A stretch of 59,915 nt of DNA, from the NCBI GenBank assembly GCA_964344215.1, contig CAYFMP010000015.1, forward strand, positions 1 through 59,915, read 5' to 3'. A program made the position numbers and the translations under genes. Of this stretch, positions 35,553 through 44,202 are shown piece by piece. This stretch comes from CAYFMP01 sp964344215. GTDB taxonomy: Bacteria; Pseudomonadota; Alphaproteobacteria; Rhodospirillales; Casp-alpha2. The notes under the pieces are model-generated. The model was not told the origin of the DNA. It was given only the letters and a program-made list of their open reading frames with translations, and did no database searches. Positions within the stretch are counted from its first letter, which is position 1. Every line of letters begins with the position of its first letter.

Positions 35553-36512
35553 TCAGAGGCCGAGATGCTTCTGGACCGCGGCCAGCCCGTCGCCGCCGCC
35601 CATGGTCGTGACCCCGGCCAGCCACTTGTCGAGGACGGCCGGGTGCTTCTTGAGCCAGGCGCGGGCTGCTTTGTCCGGGTCCTCGCCGTCGTCGAGGATG
35701 GCGCCCATGATCTCGTTTTCCATGGCCAGCGAGAACTCGAGGTTGGCGAGCAGCTTGCCGACGTTGGGGCAATCCCGGGTGTAGCCCTTGCGGACGTTGG
35801 TGAACACGGTGGCGCCGCCGAAGTTGGGGCCGAAGAAATCGTCGCCTCCGGACAGGTAGGTCAGCTTGAAGTTGGCGTTCATCGGATGCGGCTCCCAACC
35901 GAGAAAGACGATCATCTCGCCGCGCTTCTCGGCCCTGGCCGCCTGCGCCAGCATGCCCTGTTCGGAGCTTTCGACGACCTCGAAGCCGTTCAGGCCGAAG
36001 GCGTTCTTGTCGATCATGTCCTGGATCAGCCGGTTGCCGTCGTTGCCCGGTTCGATACCGTAGATCTTGCCGTTCAGCTTGTCCTTGAACTTGGCGATGT
36101 CGCCGAAGTCCTTGAGGCCGGCGGCGGCGCCCTTGGCGTTGGTGGTGAGTGTGTACTTGGCGCCTTCCAGGTTGGGCTTCTTGAGAACCTCGACGGAGCC
36201 GTCGTCGCGGTACTTGGCGAGATCGCCTTCCATGGTCGGCATCCAGTTGCCGAGAAAGATGTCGATATCCTTGTTCTTGAGGCTGGCGTAGGTGACCGGG
36301 ACGCTCAGCACTTTCGCCGACGGCGCATAGCCGAGCCCCTTGAGGACGGCGGACGTGGCCGCCGTGGTCGCCGTGATGTCGGTCCAGCCGACATCGGAGA
36401 ATCTGACCTGCTTGCAGGCCGCCGGATCGGCCGCCCGGGCCGTCCCCGACACGGACAGAACCGCCGCGGCGATTCCGGCCAAAACGAACGTCGTCGTTGC
36501 AAATCGTTTCAT
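35553..36512 (-). CDS. choX: ChoX, periplasmic choline-binding protein
   Basis: This 319-residue protein has a Sec signal (about residues 1-27, cleaved near ARA). It is an OpuAC/ProX-type substrate-binding domain (VRFSDVGWTDITATTA, FLGNWMPTMEGD, FLGWEPHPMN) with the aromatic and acidic residues that hold quaternary amines. The GGGAGG ribosome site before the ATG at 36512 sets the start. It is divergent from betI across a BetI-type operator. Confidence 0.92.
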   Translation of the reverse strand: MKRFATTTFVLAGIAAAVLSVSGTARAADPAACKQVRFSDVGWTDITATTAATSAVLKGLGYAPSAKVLSVPVTYASLKNKDIDIFLGNWMPTMEGDLAKYRDDGSVEVLKKPNLEGAKYTLTTNAKGAAAGLKDFGDIAKFKDKLNGKIYGIEPGNDGNRLIQDMIDKNAFGLNGFEVVESSEQGMLAQAARAEKRGEMIVFLGWEPHPMNANFKLTYLSGGDDFFGPNFGGATVFTNVRKGYTRDCPNVGKLLANLEFSLAMENEIMGAILDDGEDPDKAARAWLKKHPAVLDKWLAGVTTMGGGDGLAAVQKHLGL

Positions 36513-36698
36513 TTGAAACCTCCCTTGCTTGGATCGCGTATTGTTGTTGTCGGCGGGGCGGAAATCTTCCCGAATTCGGAGCCTACAGGCGTCCCATCCC
36601 ACGCGCCATATTCTTTCCGCGCCCCGATTTCCCCAAACTGGTTTCCGGGCGCGGACAACCGATCATAGCGAACTCGGGGAATAATCCAACTGTTTTTA

Positions 36699-36712
36699 AT
36701 TGGTTGACCAAT
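36699..36712. promoter_or_regulatory. BetI-type operator
   Basis: The arms ATTGGT and ACCAAT, separated by TG, form a clean dyad in an AT-rich stretch between choX and betI. ATTGGT-N2-ACCAAT is the kind of site bound by BetI repressors. The 36513-36806 spacer has no gene. The site lies about 95 bp before betI and 187 bp before choX. Confidence 0.7.
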
Positions 36713-36806
36713 AAAAAATATATTGATTTTTAAAAACAATGACTTATATTCTATCCCAGAGCCGGAGATTATGCCGTTTTTCGGCTTGCTCGCGCGGGAG
36801 AGCCGG

Positions 36807-37445
36807 ATGCCAAAGGTCGGAATGAAGCCGATCCGTCGCAAACAGTTGATCGAAGCGACAATCGCTTCGATCGGCGAACACGGGTTCGCCGATACCACCG
36901 TTGCGACGATCTCCAGGCGGGCCGGCGTTTCGCCGGGCATCGTCCATCACTATTTCAAGGATAAGGACGCGCTCTTGGAGGCGACCATGCGCAACCTCCT
37001 CGAACAATTGCGCGTCGCCGTCATCGTACGGCTGCGGGCCGCCAACTCGCCGCGTCAACGGGCCGAGGCGGTGATCGACGGCAACTTCGCGCCCCGGCAA
37101 TTCGATCGCGACGCCGTCACCGCCTGGCTGGCGTTCTGGACCCACGCCCTGCACGACCCGGACTTGATGCGCCTGCGCCGTCTCAACGTGCGACGCGCCC
37201 GCTCCAATCTCGTCGACGCCCTGAAGCCGTTGATGCTCGAGCGCGAAATCGAACCGGCGGTCACCGAGTTGATCGCTTTGATCGATGGCTTGTGGCTCTA
37301 CGCGGCGCTGTCGGAGGACAGGGATATTCAATCGCTCGGGTCGATGGCCAGGGACTATCTAGACCGGATTCTCGGAGCGGCCGGCGATGAGCCGGCGGCG
37401 GCCGACCGGACGGCCCGGAACGGTGTCTTCGCATGGCAGCGATAG
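36807..37445 (+). CDS. betI: BetI, TetR-family choline-responsive repressor
   Basis: The start at 36807 gives 212 residues beginning MPKVGMKPIRRKQLIEAT, the usual BetI N-terminus, with GGGAG upstream. The helix-turn-helix is TTVATISRRAGVSPGIVHHYF. BetI releases DNA when choline is present. It controls itself, betA and probably the divergent choXWV. Its end overlaps the betA start by 13 bp. Confidence 0.93.
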   Translation: MPKVGMKPIRRKQLIEATIASIGEHGFADTTVATISRRAGVSPGIVHHYFKDKDALLEATMRNLLEQLRVAVIVRLRAANSPRQRAEAVIDGNFAPRQFDRDAVTAWLAFWTHALHDPDLMRLRRLNVRRARSNLVDALKPLMLEREIEPAVTELIALIDGLWLYAALSEDRDIQSLGSMARDYLDRILGAAGDEPAAADRTARNGVFAWQR

Positions 37446-39097
37446 AGGAGTTCGATTACGTCATCGTCGGCGCCGGCTCGGCCGGCTGCGTGCTGGCCAA
37501 CCGCCTGAGTGCCGATCCCGGCGTCCGCGTTCTCCTTTTGGAGGCCGGCGGTTCCGACCGCTCCATCTTCATCCAGATGCCGACGGCGCTGTCCGGGCCG
37601 ATGAACAGCAAGCGTTACAACTGGTTCTTCGAGAGCGAGCCCGAGCCGCATCTGGACGGCCGCCGTATGCATTGCCCGCGCGGCAAGGTGCTGGGCGGCT
37701 CGTCGTCGATCAACGGCATGGTCCACGTGCGCGGCCACGCCGCCGATTTCGACGAATGGGAACAGGCCGGCGCCGCCGGCTGGGGCTATCGCCACTGCCT
37801 GCCGTATTTCCGCAAGTCCGAAACCTGGCGCCACGGCGGCGACGACTACCGCGGCGATCACGGACCGCTCGGTGTTACCGACGGGGTGATGAGGAACCCG
37901 CTGTACCAGGCCTTCGTCGAGGCCGGCAAGGAGGCCGGCTACATGGAGACGCTGGACTACAACGGCGCCCAGCAGGAGGGCTTCGGGCCGATGCACATGA
38001 GCGTCAAGGACGGCGTGCGGGCGTCGACCTCGAACGCCTACCTGAAACCGGTGCGCTCGAGGCGCAACCTCAGCGTCGTCACCGGCGCGCTTAGCGAACG
38101 GGTAATCATCGAGGACGGCCGCGCCGGCGGCGTCGCCTATCGTCGAGGCGGCCGGCAATTCACCGCGAAGGCTCGGCGCGAGGTCATCCTGGCCGCCGGT
38201 TCGATCGGCTCGCCGGCCCTGTTGCAGTTGTCCGGCATCGGCCCGGCCGAGGTCTTGAAGGAAGCCGGTGTCAAGGTGGTCGTCGACCGCCCGGGCGTCG
38301 GCGCCAACCTGCAGGACCATCTGGAAGTCTATTTCCAGTTCCGGTGTTCACAACCGATCACCCTGAACGGCAGGCTCGATCCTTGGAACAAGTTCCTGAT
38401 CGGAGCCCGCTGGATACTGTTCAGGGACGGCCTCGGCGCCACCAACCACTTCGAATCGTGCGCCTTCATCCGCTCCAAGCCCGGCGTCGCCTGGCCCGAC
38501 ATCCAATACCACTTCCTGCCGGCCGCCATGCGCTACGACGGCCGCGCCGCGTTCAAGGGCCACGGCTATCAGGTCCACGTCGGCCCCAACAAGCCGAAAA
38601 GCCGCGGCCGGGTGTGGATCACGTCGCCCGAGCCCCGGGCCAAGCCGAAGATTCTGTTCAATTACCTCGAACACGAAGACGACCGCGAGGCTTTCCGCGC
38701 CTGTATCCGGCTGACCCGCGAGATCATGGAGAAGCCGGCGCTGGCCGAATACAACGGTGGCGAGATCCAGCCCGGCGCCGCGGTCGTTTCCGATGCCGAC
38801 ATCGACGCTTGGATCCGGGCCAACGCCGAGAGCGCCTATCATCCATCATGCACCTGCAGGATGGGCGCCGCCGCCGACGCGCAAGCCGTGGTCGATCCGG
38901 AATGCCGGGTGATCGGCATCGAAAGCCTAAGAGTGGTCGATTCGTCGATCTTCCCGACCGTCACCAACGGCAACATCAACGCGCCGACCATCATGGCGGC
39001 CGAGAAGGCGGCCGATCTGATCCTGGGTCAGATTCCGATGGAGCCGTCCGACGCCGAGGTCCGCACCGTCTACCACTGGCGGACGGCGCAGCGTTAG
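37433..39097 (+). CDS. betA: BetA, choline dehydrogenase (GMC oxidoreductase)
   Basis: This 554-residue FAD enzyme has the dinucleotide motif GAGSAGC near residue 14 and the GMC signatures GKVLGGSSSINGM and GSIGSPALLQLSGIG. The active-site region near the C-terminus is YHPSCTCRMG and NGNINAPTIMAAE. It oxidises choline to betaine aldehyde and onward to glycine betaine. No betB gene is present in the window. The reading frame starts inside the betI end, so the two are co-translated. Confidence 0.93.
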   Translation: MAAIEEFDYVIVGAGSAGCVLANRLSADPGVRVLLLEAGGSDRSIFIQMPTALSGPMNSKRYNWFFESEPEPHLDGRRMHCPRGKVLGGSSSINGMVHVRGHAADFDEWEQAGAAGWGYRHCLPYFRKSETWRHGGDDYRGDHGPLGVTDGVMRNPLYQAFVEAGKEAGYMETLDYNGAQQEGFGPMHMSVKDGVRASTSNAYLKPVRSRRNLSVVTGALSERVIIEDGRAGGVAYRRGGRQFTAKARREVILAAGSIGSPALLQLSGIGPAEVLKEAGVKVVVDRPGVGANLQDHLEVYFQFRCSQPITLNGRLDPWNKFLIGARWILFRDGLGATNHFESCAFIRSKPGVAWPDIQYHFLPAAMRYDGRAAFKGHGYQVHVGPNKPKSRGRVWITSPEPRAKPKILFNYLEHEDDREAFRACIRLTREIMEKPALAEYNGGEIQPGAAVVSDADIDAWIRANAESAYHPSCTCRMGAAADAQAVVDPECRVIGIESLRVVDSSIFPTVTNGNINAPTIMAAEKAADLILGQIPMEPSDAEVRTVYHWRTAQR

Positions 39098-39107
39098 CGG
39101 CCTACGT

Positions 39108-41150
39108 TTAGAAGTCCTTTGCCAGCCGGAGCGAGTCGTAGATGGCGGCGTGGACGTCGCGGCTGGAGACGGCGTCGCCGACCCGATAGAGCCGATAAGC
39201 GCCGTCCGGGTTGGTTTCGATTTCTTGGGCGCGCCCGGCGACCAGCGCCCGGTGGTCGACCTCGCCCCTATTGACCGAGTCCTCCTTCAGATCGAAGTAG
39301 AGCTCGTCCAGCGGCAGCGTGCCGTGCTCGACGACGATCTGATCGACCAGCCGTTCCTCGGTGCGCTCCGAATAATCGCTGCCCAATAAGGCGACCAATT
39401 TGTTTCGTTCGCGGCGGACGCCGACGAGACGGCGGTTGATGGTCACTGTAACCCCGTGCTTATCGAAGCATTGCGCATAGGCGACGTGGTTGAGGCCGCC
39501 CATCTCCGGTGCGAAGAAGCGCTCCGGCGACACCACCTCGAGCTTCGAGCCGGCCTCGGCGATCCATTCGGCCGCCTGCATGCCCTGGTGGCCACCGTTG
39601 TCGTCGTAAAGCAGCACGTCCGCACCGGGCTTGGCGCGGCCGGCGAGGATATCCCACGACGCCGTCGCCAAGTCCTCGCCGTCTTCCAGGAACGAGGTAT
39701 CGGGGACGCCGCCGGTGGCGATTATGACGATGTCGGGGTTCTCGGCCCTGACGTCGTCGGCCTCGGCGTAGGTGTTGTATCGGACCTCGACGCCGTGCGC
39801 CGTCAGCCTGTTCAAGCGCCAGTCGACGATGCCGATCAGCTCGGCCCGGCGCTTGGCGCGGGCCGCCAGCAGCACCTGGCCGCCGGCCTCGGCGGTCGCC
39901 TCGAAGACGACGACGCTGTGGCCGCGTTCGGCCGACACCCGCGCCGCCTCCAGTCCGGCCGGGCCGGCGCCGACGACGACGACGCGCTTCTTCGGGCCCG
40001 TCGACGGTTCGACGACGTGCGGCATGGTCGCCTCGCGCCCGGTCGCCGGATTGTGGATGCAAAGCGCCTCGTGGCCCTCGTAGATGCGATCCAGGCAGTA
40101 GGTGGCGCCGACGCAGGGGCGGATTTCGGCCTCGCGGCCCTCCGTCACCTTCAGCCCGATGTGGGGATCGGCCATGTGGGCGCGGGTCATGCCGACCATG
40201 TCGAGCTTGCCCTCGGCGATGGCGTGACGCGCCGTCGCCACGTCGTTGATGCGCGCCGCATGGAACACCGGGAACTTGGTCTCGGCCCGGACCTCGCCGG
40301 CGAAGTCGAGGTGCGGGGCCGACGGCGTGCCGAGCGTCGGGATCACCTTCGAGAGCACCGCGTCGGTTTCGATGTGGCCGCGGATGATGTTGAGGAAATC
40401 GATCTGGCCGCCGGCCGCCAGGCGTCTGGCGATCTCGACTCCGTCCTCGCGCGAAAGCCCCTTCTCCCAGTCCTCGTCGGCGACCATGCGAATGCCGACG
40501 ATGAAATCGGGGCCAACCGCGTCGCGGATCGCATCGAGCACCCGATGGGTGAAGCGGAGCCGGTTGTCAAGGCTGCCGCCGTGCTCGTCGTTGCGCTTGT
40601 TCGTGGCCGGCGACCAGAAGGCATCCAGGATATGTCCGTAGGCCTCAATCTCGATGCCGTCGAGGCCGGCCGCCTGCATGCGCTCGGCGGCTGCACGATA
40701 GGCCTTGACGATGCGGTCCAGGTCCCAGTCCTCGGCCTCCTTCGGGAACGCCCGGTGGGCCGGCTCGCGAACCGGCGAGGGCGACAGCACCGGCAGCCAG
40801 TCCGAGTGGTTCCAGTTGGTGCGTCTCCCTAAGTGCGTGATCTGGATCATCGTCGCCGCGCCCAATTCGCGGCACTCGTCGGCGAGGCGCTTCAAGCCCG
40901 GCACGATCTCGTCCTTGTAGGCGTGCAGGTTGCCGAAGGCCGGCGGGCTGTCCTCGGCAACGATGGCCGAGCCGGCTGTCATATTGAGGGCGATGCCGCC
41001 CTTCGCCTTCTCGACGTGGTAGAGCCGGTAGCGCTCGCCGATAAACCCGTTCTCCGAATAGGCCGGTTCGTGGGCCGTCGACATCAGCCGGTTCCTGAGT
41101 TCGAGATGCTTCAGGCGGTAAGGCTGCAACAGGGGATCGGACACGCTCAT
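39108..41150 (-). CDS. DgcA/StcD-like NADH:flavin oxidoreductase (demethylase)
   Basis: This 680-residue protein has an N-terminal old-yellow-enzyme TIM barrel (LQPYRLKHLELRNRLMSTAHEP, GGSLDNRLRF). A [4Fe-4S] loop (RPCVGATYC, CIHNP) and a C-terminal FAD/NAD domain (VVVVGAGPAGLEAARV) follow. This is the trimethylamine-dehydrogenase/2,4-dienoyl-CoA-reductase layout used by DgcA (dimethylglycine) and StcD (stachydrine) demethylases. It is convergent with betA (10-bp gap), which supports a betaine-degradation role; the exact substrate is open. Confidence 0.88.
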   Translation of the reverse strand: MSVSDPLLQPYRLKHLELRNRLMSTAHEPAYSENGFIGERYRLYHVEKAKGGIALNMTAGSAIVAEDSPPAFGNLHAYKDEIVPGLKRLADECRELGAATMIQITHLGRRTNWNHSDWLPVLSPSPVREPAHRAFPKEAEDWDLDRIVKAYRAAAERMQAAGLDGIEIEAYGHILDAFWSPATNKRNDEHGGSLDNRLRFTHRVLDAIRDAVGPDFIVGIRMVADEDWEKGLSREDGVEIARRLAAGGQIDFLNIIRGHIETDAVLSKVIPTLGTPSAPHLDFAGEVRAETKFPVFHAARINDVATARHAIAEGKLDMVGMTRAHMADPHIGLKVTEGREAEIRPCVGATYCLDRIYEGHEALCIHNPATGREATMPHVVEPSTGPKKRVVVVGAGPAGLEAARVSAERGHSVVVFEATAEAGGQVLLAARAKRRAELIGIVDWRLNRLTAHGVEVRYNTYAEADDVRAENPDIVIIATGGVPDTSFLEDGEDLATASWDILAGRAKPGADVLLYDDNGGHQGMQAAEWIAEAGSKLEVVSPERFFAPEMGGLNHVAYAQCFDKHGVTVTINRRLVGVRRERNKLVALLGSDYSERTEERLVDQIVVEHGTLPLDELYFDLKEDSVNRGEVDHRALVAGRAQEIETNPDGAYRLYRVGDAVSSRDVHAAIYDSLRLAKDF

Positions 41151-41219
41151 GGCTGCGATTTAAGACCGAACGCGGCTACGGTGCCAAGCCGTTGTTGGCG
41201 TTACCGCTCCGCCGTCGCC

Positions 41220-41753
41220 TCAGAGCGAAGTCCTGGCGGCGTTCGGCGCATAGAACTTTCGGTAGTCCTGGATCCTGCCGCCCCAGTCGGCGTGGGACAC
41301 GATGTGGGTGACGGTGTCGCCGTCGTCCGACAACGGCGCACGCACCGACACCTGAACGAGGGGCAGGGCCTGACGGTCGATGCTGTGGATGATCCGACGA
41401 AAGATCAGCGGCTCTCTGGCCTCGACGACGCGTTCGTATTGCCGCACACCGGCTTCCGCTACTTCCGCCGGCTGGTTTTCCGTGGCCGAGCGGCCCGTGT
41501 ATTCGCGCCCCTTGGCGCTGACATGCCCGGTCCCGAAGAACCGGTAGACGAAATCCAAGGGATCGTAATGGACGTCGACGACGACGCAACACGGCACGGC
41601 GGTAAGCGGCAACTGCAGAAGATCGAACTCGCCCCAGGTCGGCGCCATGCGCCCCGCCCTCAGAGACACCCAATAGTCCAAGAACCGCTCGGCGTCCGAA
41701 CTGTCGAGTTCGTCGCGAGGCAACTCCGTCAATTCAACGGAAATCGGAAACAT
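41220..41753 (-). CDS. PAS-domain (PAS_5-like) protein
   Basis: A 177-residue soluble protein with the PAS_5 pattern (FLDYWVSLRAGRMAPTWGEFD, DFVYRFFGTG). It has no output domain, signal or membrane helix. Such stand-alone PAS proteins are abundant in Rhodospirillales; the ligand is unknown. It lies between two demethylase genes in the same direction as the DgcA-like gene. Confidence 0.75.
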   Translation of the reverse strand: MFPISVELTELPRDELDSSDAERFLDYWVSLRAGRMAPTWGEFDLLQLPLTAVPCCVVVDVHYDPLDFVYRFFGTGHVSAKGREYTGRSATENQPAEVAEAGVRQYERVVEAREPLIFRRIIHSIDRQALPLVQVSVRAPLSDDGDTVTHIVSHADWGGRIQDYRKFYAPNAARTSL

Positions 41754-42069
41754 ACGCCCCCCAAGCGTTCAGGTTCATTGATCAGCCGGCGGCCGATTAT
41801 CCCACAGGGGTCTGCCGAGGGCTAGAGACGGGGGCTCGGCGCCGAACACATCGCTGTGAGGGCGGCGGCCAAGGCGAACGGTTTGCCCCCGGGGCGGGTC
41901 GGTGGGAACAGACCGCGCCGCCCTGAAACGCGAACCGGCGATCGCGATCGCCGACCATGGGCTTCTCATGGAATCGCCGGGAGGCCGCGCGACGGCGCAC
42001 CGGGGCTTCCCAACGCAGGGTGTCGTCCGGCAAGATGGCCGGTACGGCAGACGAGAGGGAGAAAGCGCC
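41754..42069. other. Non-coding spacer between the PAS and oxidoreductase genes
   Basis: 316 bases with no supported gene. An in-frame extension of the downstream oxidoreductase back to 41902 lacks the family start and has poor codon sense. I see no hairpin, repeat or clear promoter. Confidence 0.5.
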
Positions 42070-44055
42070 GTGTCGAAGCTGTTTCCGCATCTGGCCGAGC
42101 CGCTCGGGCTGCGCCACAAGACCCTGAAGAACCGCATCAACTTCGGGGCCCACACCGCCAACATGGCCGAGGCCGGCCTGCCCGGCGAGCGCCATCTCGG
42201 CTACTATACCGAGCGCGCCCGCGGCGGGGCTGCGATGATCGTCGTCGAGCCGGTGCCGGTGCACCGGACCGGGGTGCTGACCCGCGGCAATTTTCTCTGC
42301 AATAGCGACGCCATTATCGAGCCGTTCCGCGCCATCACCGAAGCTTGCCACGAATTCGGCACGGTGATGATCCACCAGCTCTACCACGTCGGCCAGCACG
42401 GCGACGCCGACAATTCGTTCCAACCCAACTGGTCGCCTTCGGGGCTGCCGTCGTACCACGACGGCGACGGCAGCCACGCCATGACCGAGGCCGAGATCGA
42501 GGAGCTGATCGAGGCCTTCGCCCAGGCCGCCCGCCGGGCGCATGAGGCCGGCTTCGACGGCGTCGAGCTGTTCGCCGCCTATCACGCCGTCATCGACCAG
42601 TTCTGGACGCCGTGGTCGAACGTCCGCGACGACAAATGGGGAGGCAGCCTGGAAAACCGCACGCGGTTCTCGGCCGACATCATCTCGCGCATCCGCGAAC
42701 TGGTCGGCGACGACTTCATCGTCGGCCTGGCCGTCTCCATGGACCCGGACACCGAAGTGGCGCTGAACATGGAATCGCTGCAGGAGATCGTCGCCTGGCA
42801 CGATACGCGCGGCCTGATCGATTACGTGAGTTGCGGAACGGGCAGCTATTTCGATTTCTACAAGCTGATGCCGACCGTGTTCTACGAGGACAAGCTCGGC
42901 GCCGAATTCGCCGAGGCCCTGAAAGGCGTCGTCGGCCACGCCCGGGTGCAGGCCGAGAGCCACATCCGCACGCCGGACAACGCCAACGCGGTGATCGGCG
43001 CGGGGCAGGCCGACATGGTCAGCATCGTGCGCGGCCAGATCGCCGATCCGCACCTGGCGGCGAAGGCGCTCGACGACCGCCCCGAGGACGTCCGCGGCTG
43101 CATCTCGTGCAACCAGATGTGCTGGGGTCGGCGCTACCGGGATTACTGGATTTCGTGCCTGGTCAATCCTTCGTCGGGCCGCGAGTTCGAATGGGGCGGC
43201 GACCGCTTCACACCGGCCGCCGAACCGAAGCGCGTGCTGGTCGTCGGCGGCGGACCGGCCGGACTGGAGGCGGCCAGGGTGGCGGCCGAACGCGGCCACC
43301 GGGTGGCGCTGGCCGAAGCCGCGCCGCACCTGGGCGGGCAGTTCCGGCTGGCCGGCATGCAGCCGCGCCGCGCCCAGATCCTCGACCTCATCGACTGGTA
43401 CGAAGGCCAGCTCGGCAAATTGCAGGTCGAGGTCCGTCTGAACGCCCCAATGGAGGCCGACGACGTGCGGGCGTTCGGCGCCGAGGCGGTAGTGCTGGCG
43501 ACCGGTTCGCTGCCCAGCGGCACCGGCTTCCAGCGGGCGCTTCCACACATCGACCCGATGCCCGGCGTCGAGCTTGCCAACGTCTTCTCGGTCGAGGACG
43601 TGATGAACAGGAGCGCCCGGCCCGGCAAGCGCGTCGTCGTGCTCGACGACACCGGCCATTGGGCCGGCGGCGGCACCGCCTGGCACCTGGCGGAGCAGGG
43701 CCACGAGGTCGTCATCGTCACCGTCTGGCCGGTGGTCGGCTTCGAGTTGATCCGCACCACCGCCGACTGGCCGCTGAGGAGGCGCTTGAAACAGCTCGGG
43801 GCGACTTGGCTGACGGAAGCAGCGATCACCGAATGGTCGGGCGACGCGGCCAGCGTCCTCGACCTGGCCGACGGCTCCGAGCGCCGCATCGAGGCCGACG
43901 CCCTGGTGCTGGCGACGACCAACGAGTCGGCCGACTGGCTGGCTGACGAATTGGCCGGCGACGACCTCGAAGTCCATTCGATCGGCGATTGCGTGGCGCC
44001 CAGGCGCGCCAACATGGCGATCTACGAGGGCCGCAAGCTGGGGCTGGCGCTGTAA
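42070..44055 (+). CDS. Trimethylamine-dehydrogenase-like flavin/iron-sulfur oxidoreductase
   Basis: The GTG start at 42070 (GAGGGAGAAAG upstream) gives 661 residues. The TIM barrel (FPHLAEPLGLRHKTLKNRINFGAHT, WGGSLENRTRF) is followed by the [4Fe-4S] ligands C-x2-C-x3-C-x11-C in CISCNQMCW...SCLVNP. A C-terminal flavin domain (VLVVGGGPAGLEAARV) completes it. It belongs to the same superfamily as the 39108-41150 protein but is clearly distinct. The neighbours point to a methylated-amine or betaine-type substrate. Confidence 0.87.
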   Translation: MSKLFPHLAEPLGLRHKTLKNRINFGAHTANMAEAGLPGERHLGYYTERARGGAAMIVVEPVPVHRTGVLTRGNFLCNSDAIIEPFRAITEACHEFGTVMIHQLYHVGQHGDADNSFQPNWSPSGLPSYHDGDGSHAMTEAEIEELIEAFAQAARRAHEAGFDGVELFAAYHAVIDQFWTPWSNVRDDKWGGSLENRTRFSADIISRIRELVGDDFIVGLAVSMDPDTEVALNMESLQEIVAWHDTRGLIDYVSCGTGSYFDFYKLMPTVFYEDKLGAEFAEALKGVVGHARVQAESHIRTPDNANAVIGAGQADMVSIVRGQIADPHLAAKALDDRPEDVRGCISCNQMCWGRRYRDYWISCLVNPSSGREFEWGGDRFTPAAEPKRVLVVGGGPAGLEAARVAAERGHRVALAEAAPHLGGQFRLAGMQPRRAQILDLIDWYEGQLGKLQVEVRLNAPMEADDVRAFGAEAVVLATGSLPSGTGFQRALPHIDPMPGVELANVFSVEDVMNRSARPGKRVVVLDDTGHWAGGGTAWHLAEQGHEVVIVTVWPVVGFELIRTTADWPLRRRLKQLGATWLTEAAITEWSGDAASVLDLADGSERRIEADALVLATTNESADWLADELAGDDLEVHSIGDCVAPRRANMAIYEGRKLGLAL

Positions 44056-44068
44056 CGACCGGTCGGCG

Positions 44069-44093
44069 GCCGAAGCCGCCCGACGGCTTCGGC
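44069..44093 (+). terminator. Hairpin terminator after the oxidoreductase gene
   Basis: A perfect 10-bp stem, GCCGAAGCCG / CGGCTTCGGC, with a CCCGA loop, starts 14 bp past the stop. The following TTCC is a weak U-stretch, so termination may be partial. Confidence 0.6.
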
Positions 44094-44202
44094 TTCCGAT
44101 CTCGTCCAACCACGAGACCGTGACCAAATGGGTTGCGGAAACCGGCACGATTGGTCACCGTGACGGTCGAAACGGAGAGCAAATCCAAGGGACGAGAGAC
44201 TC

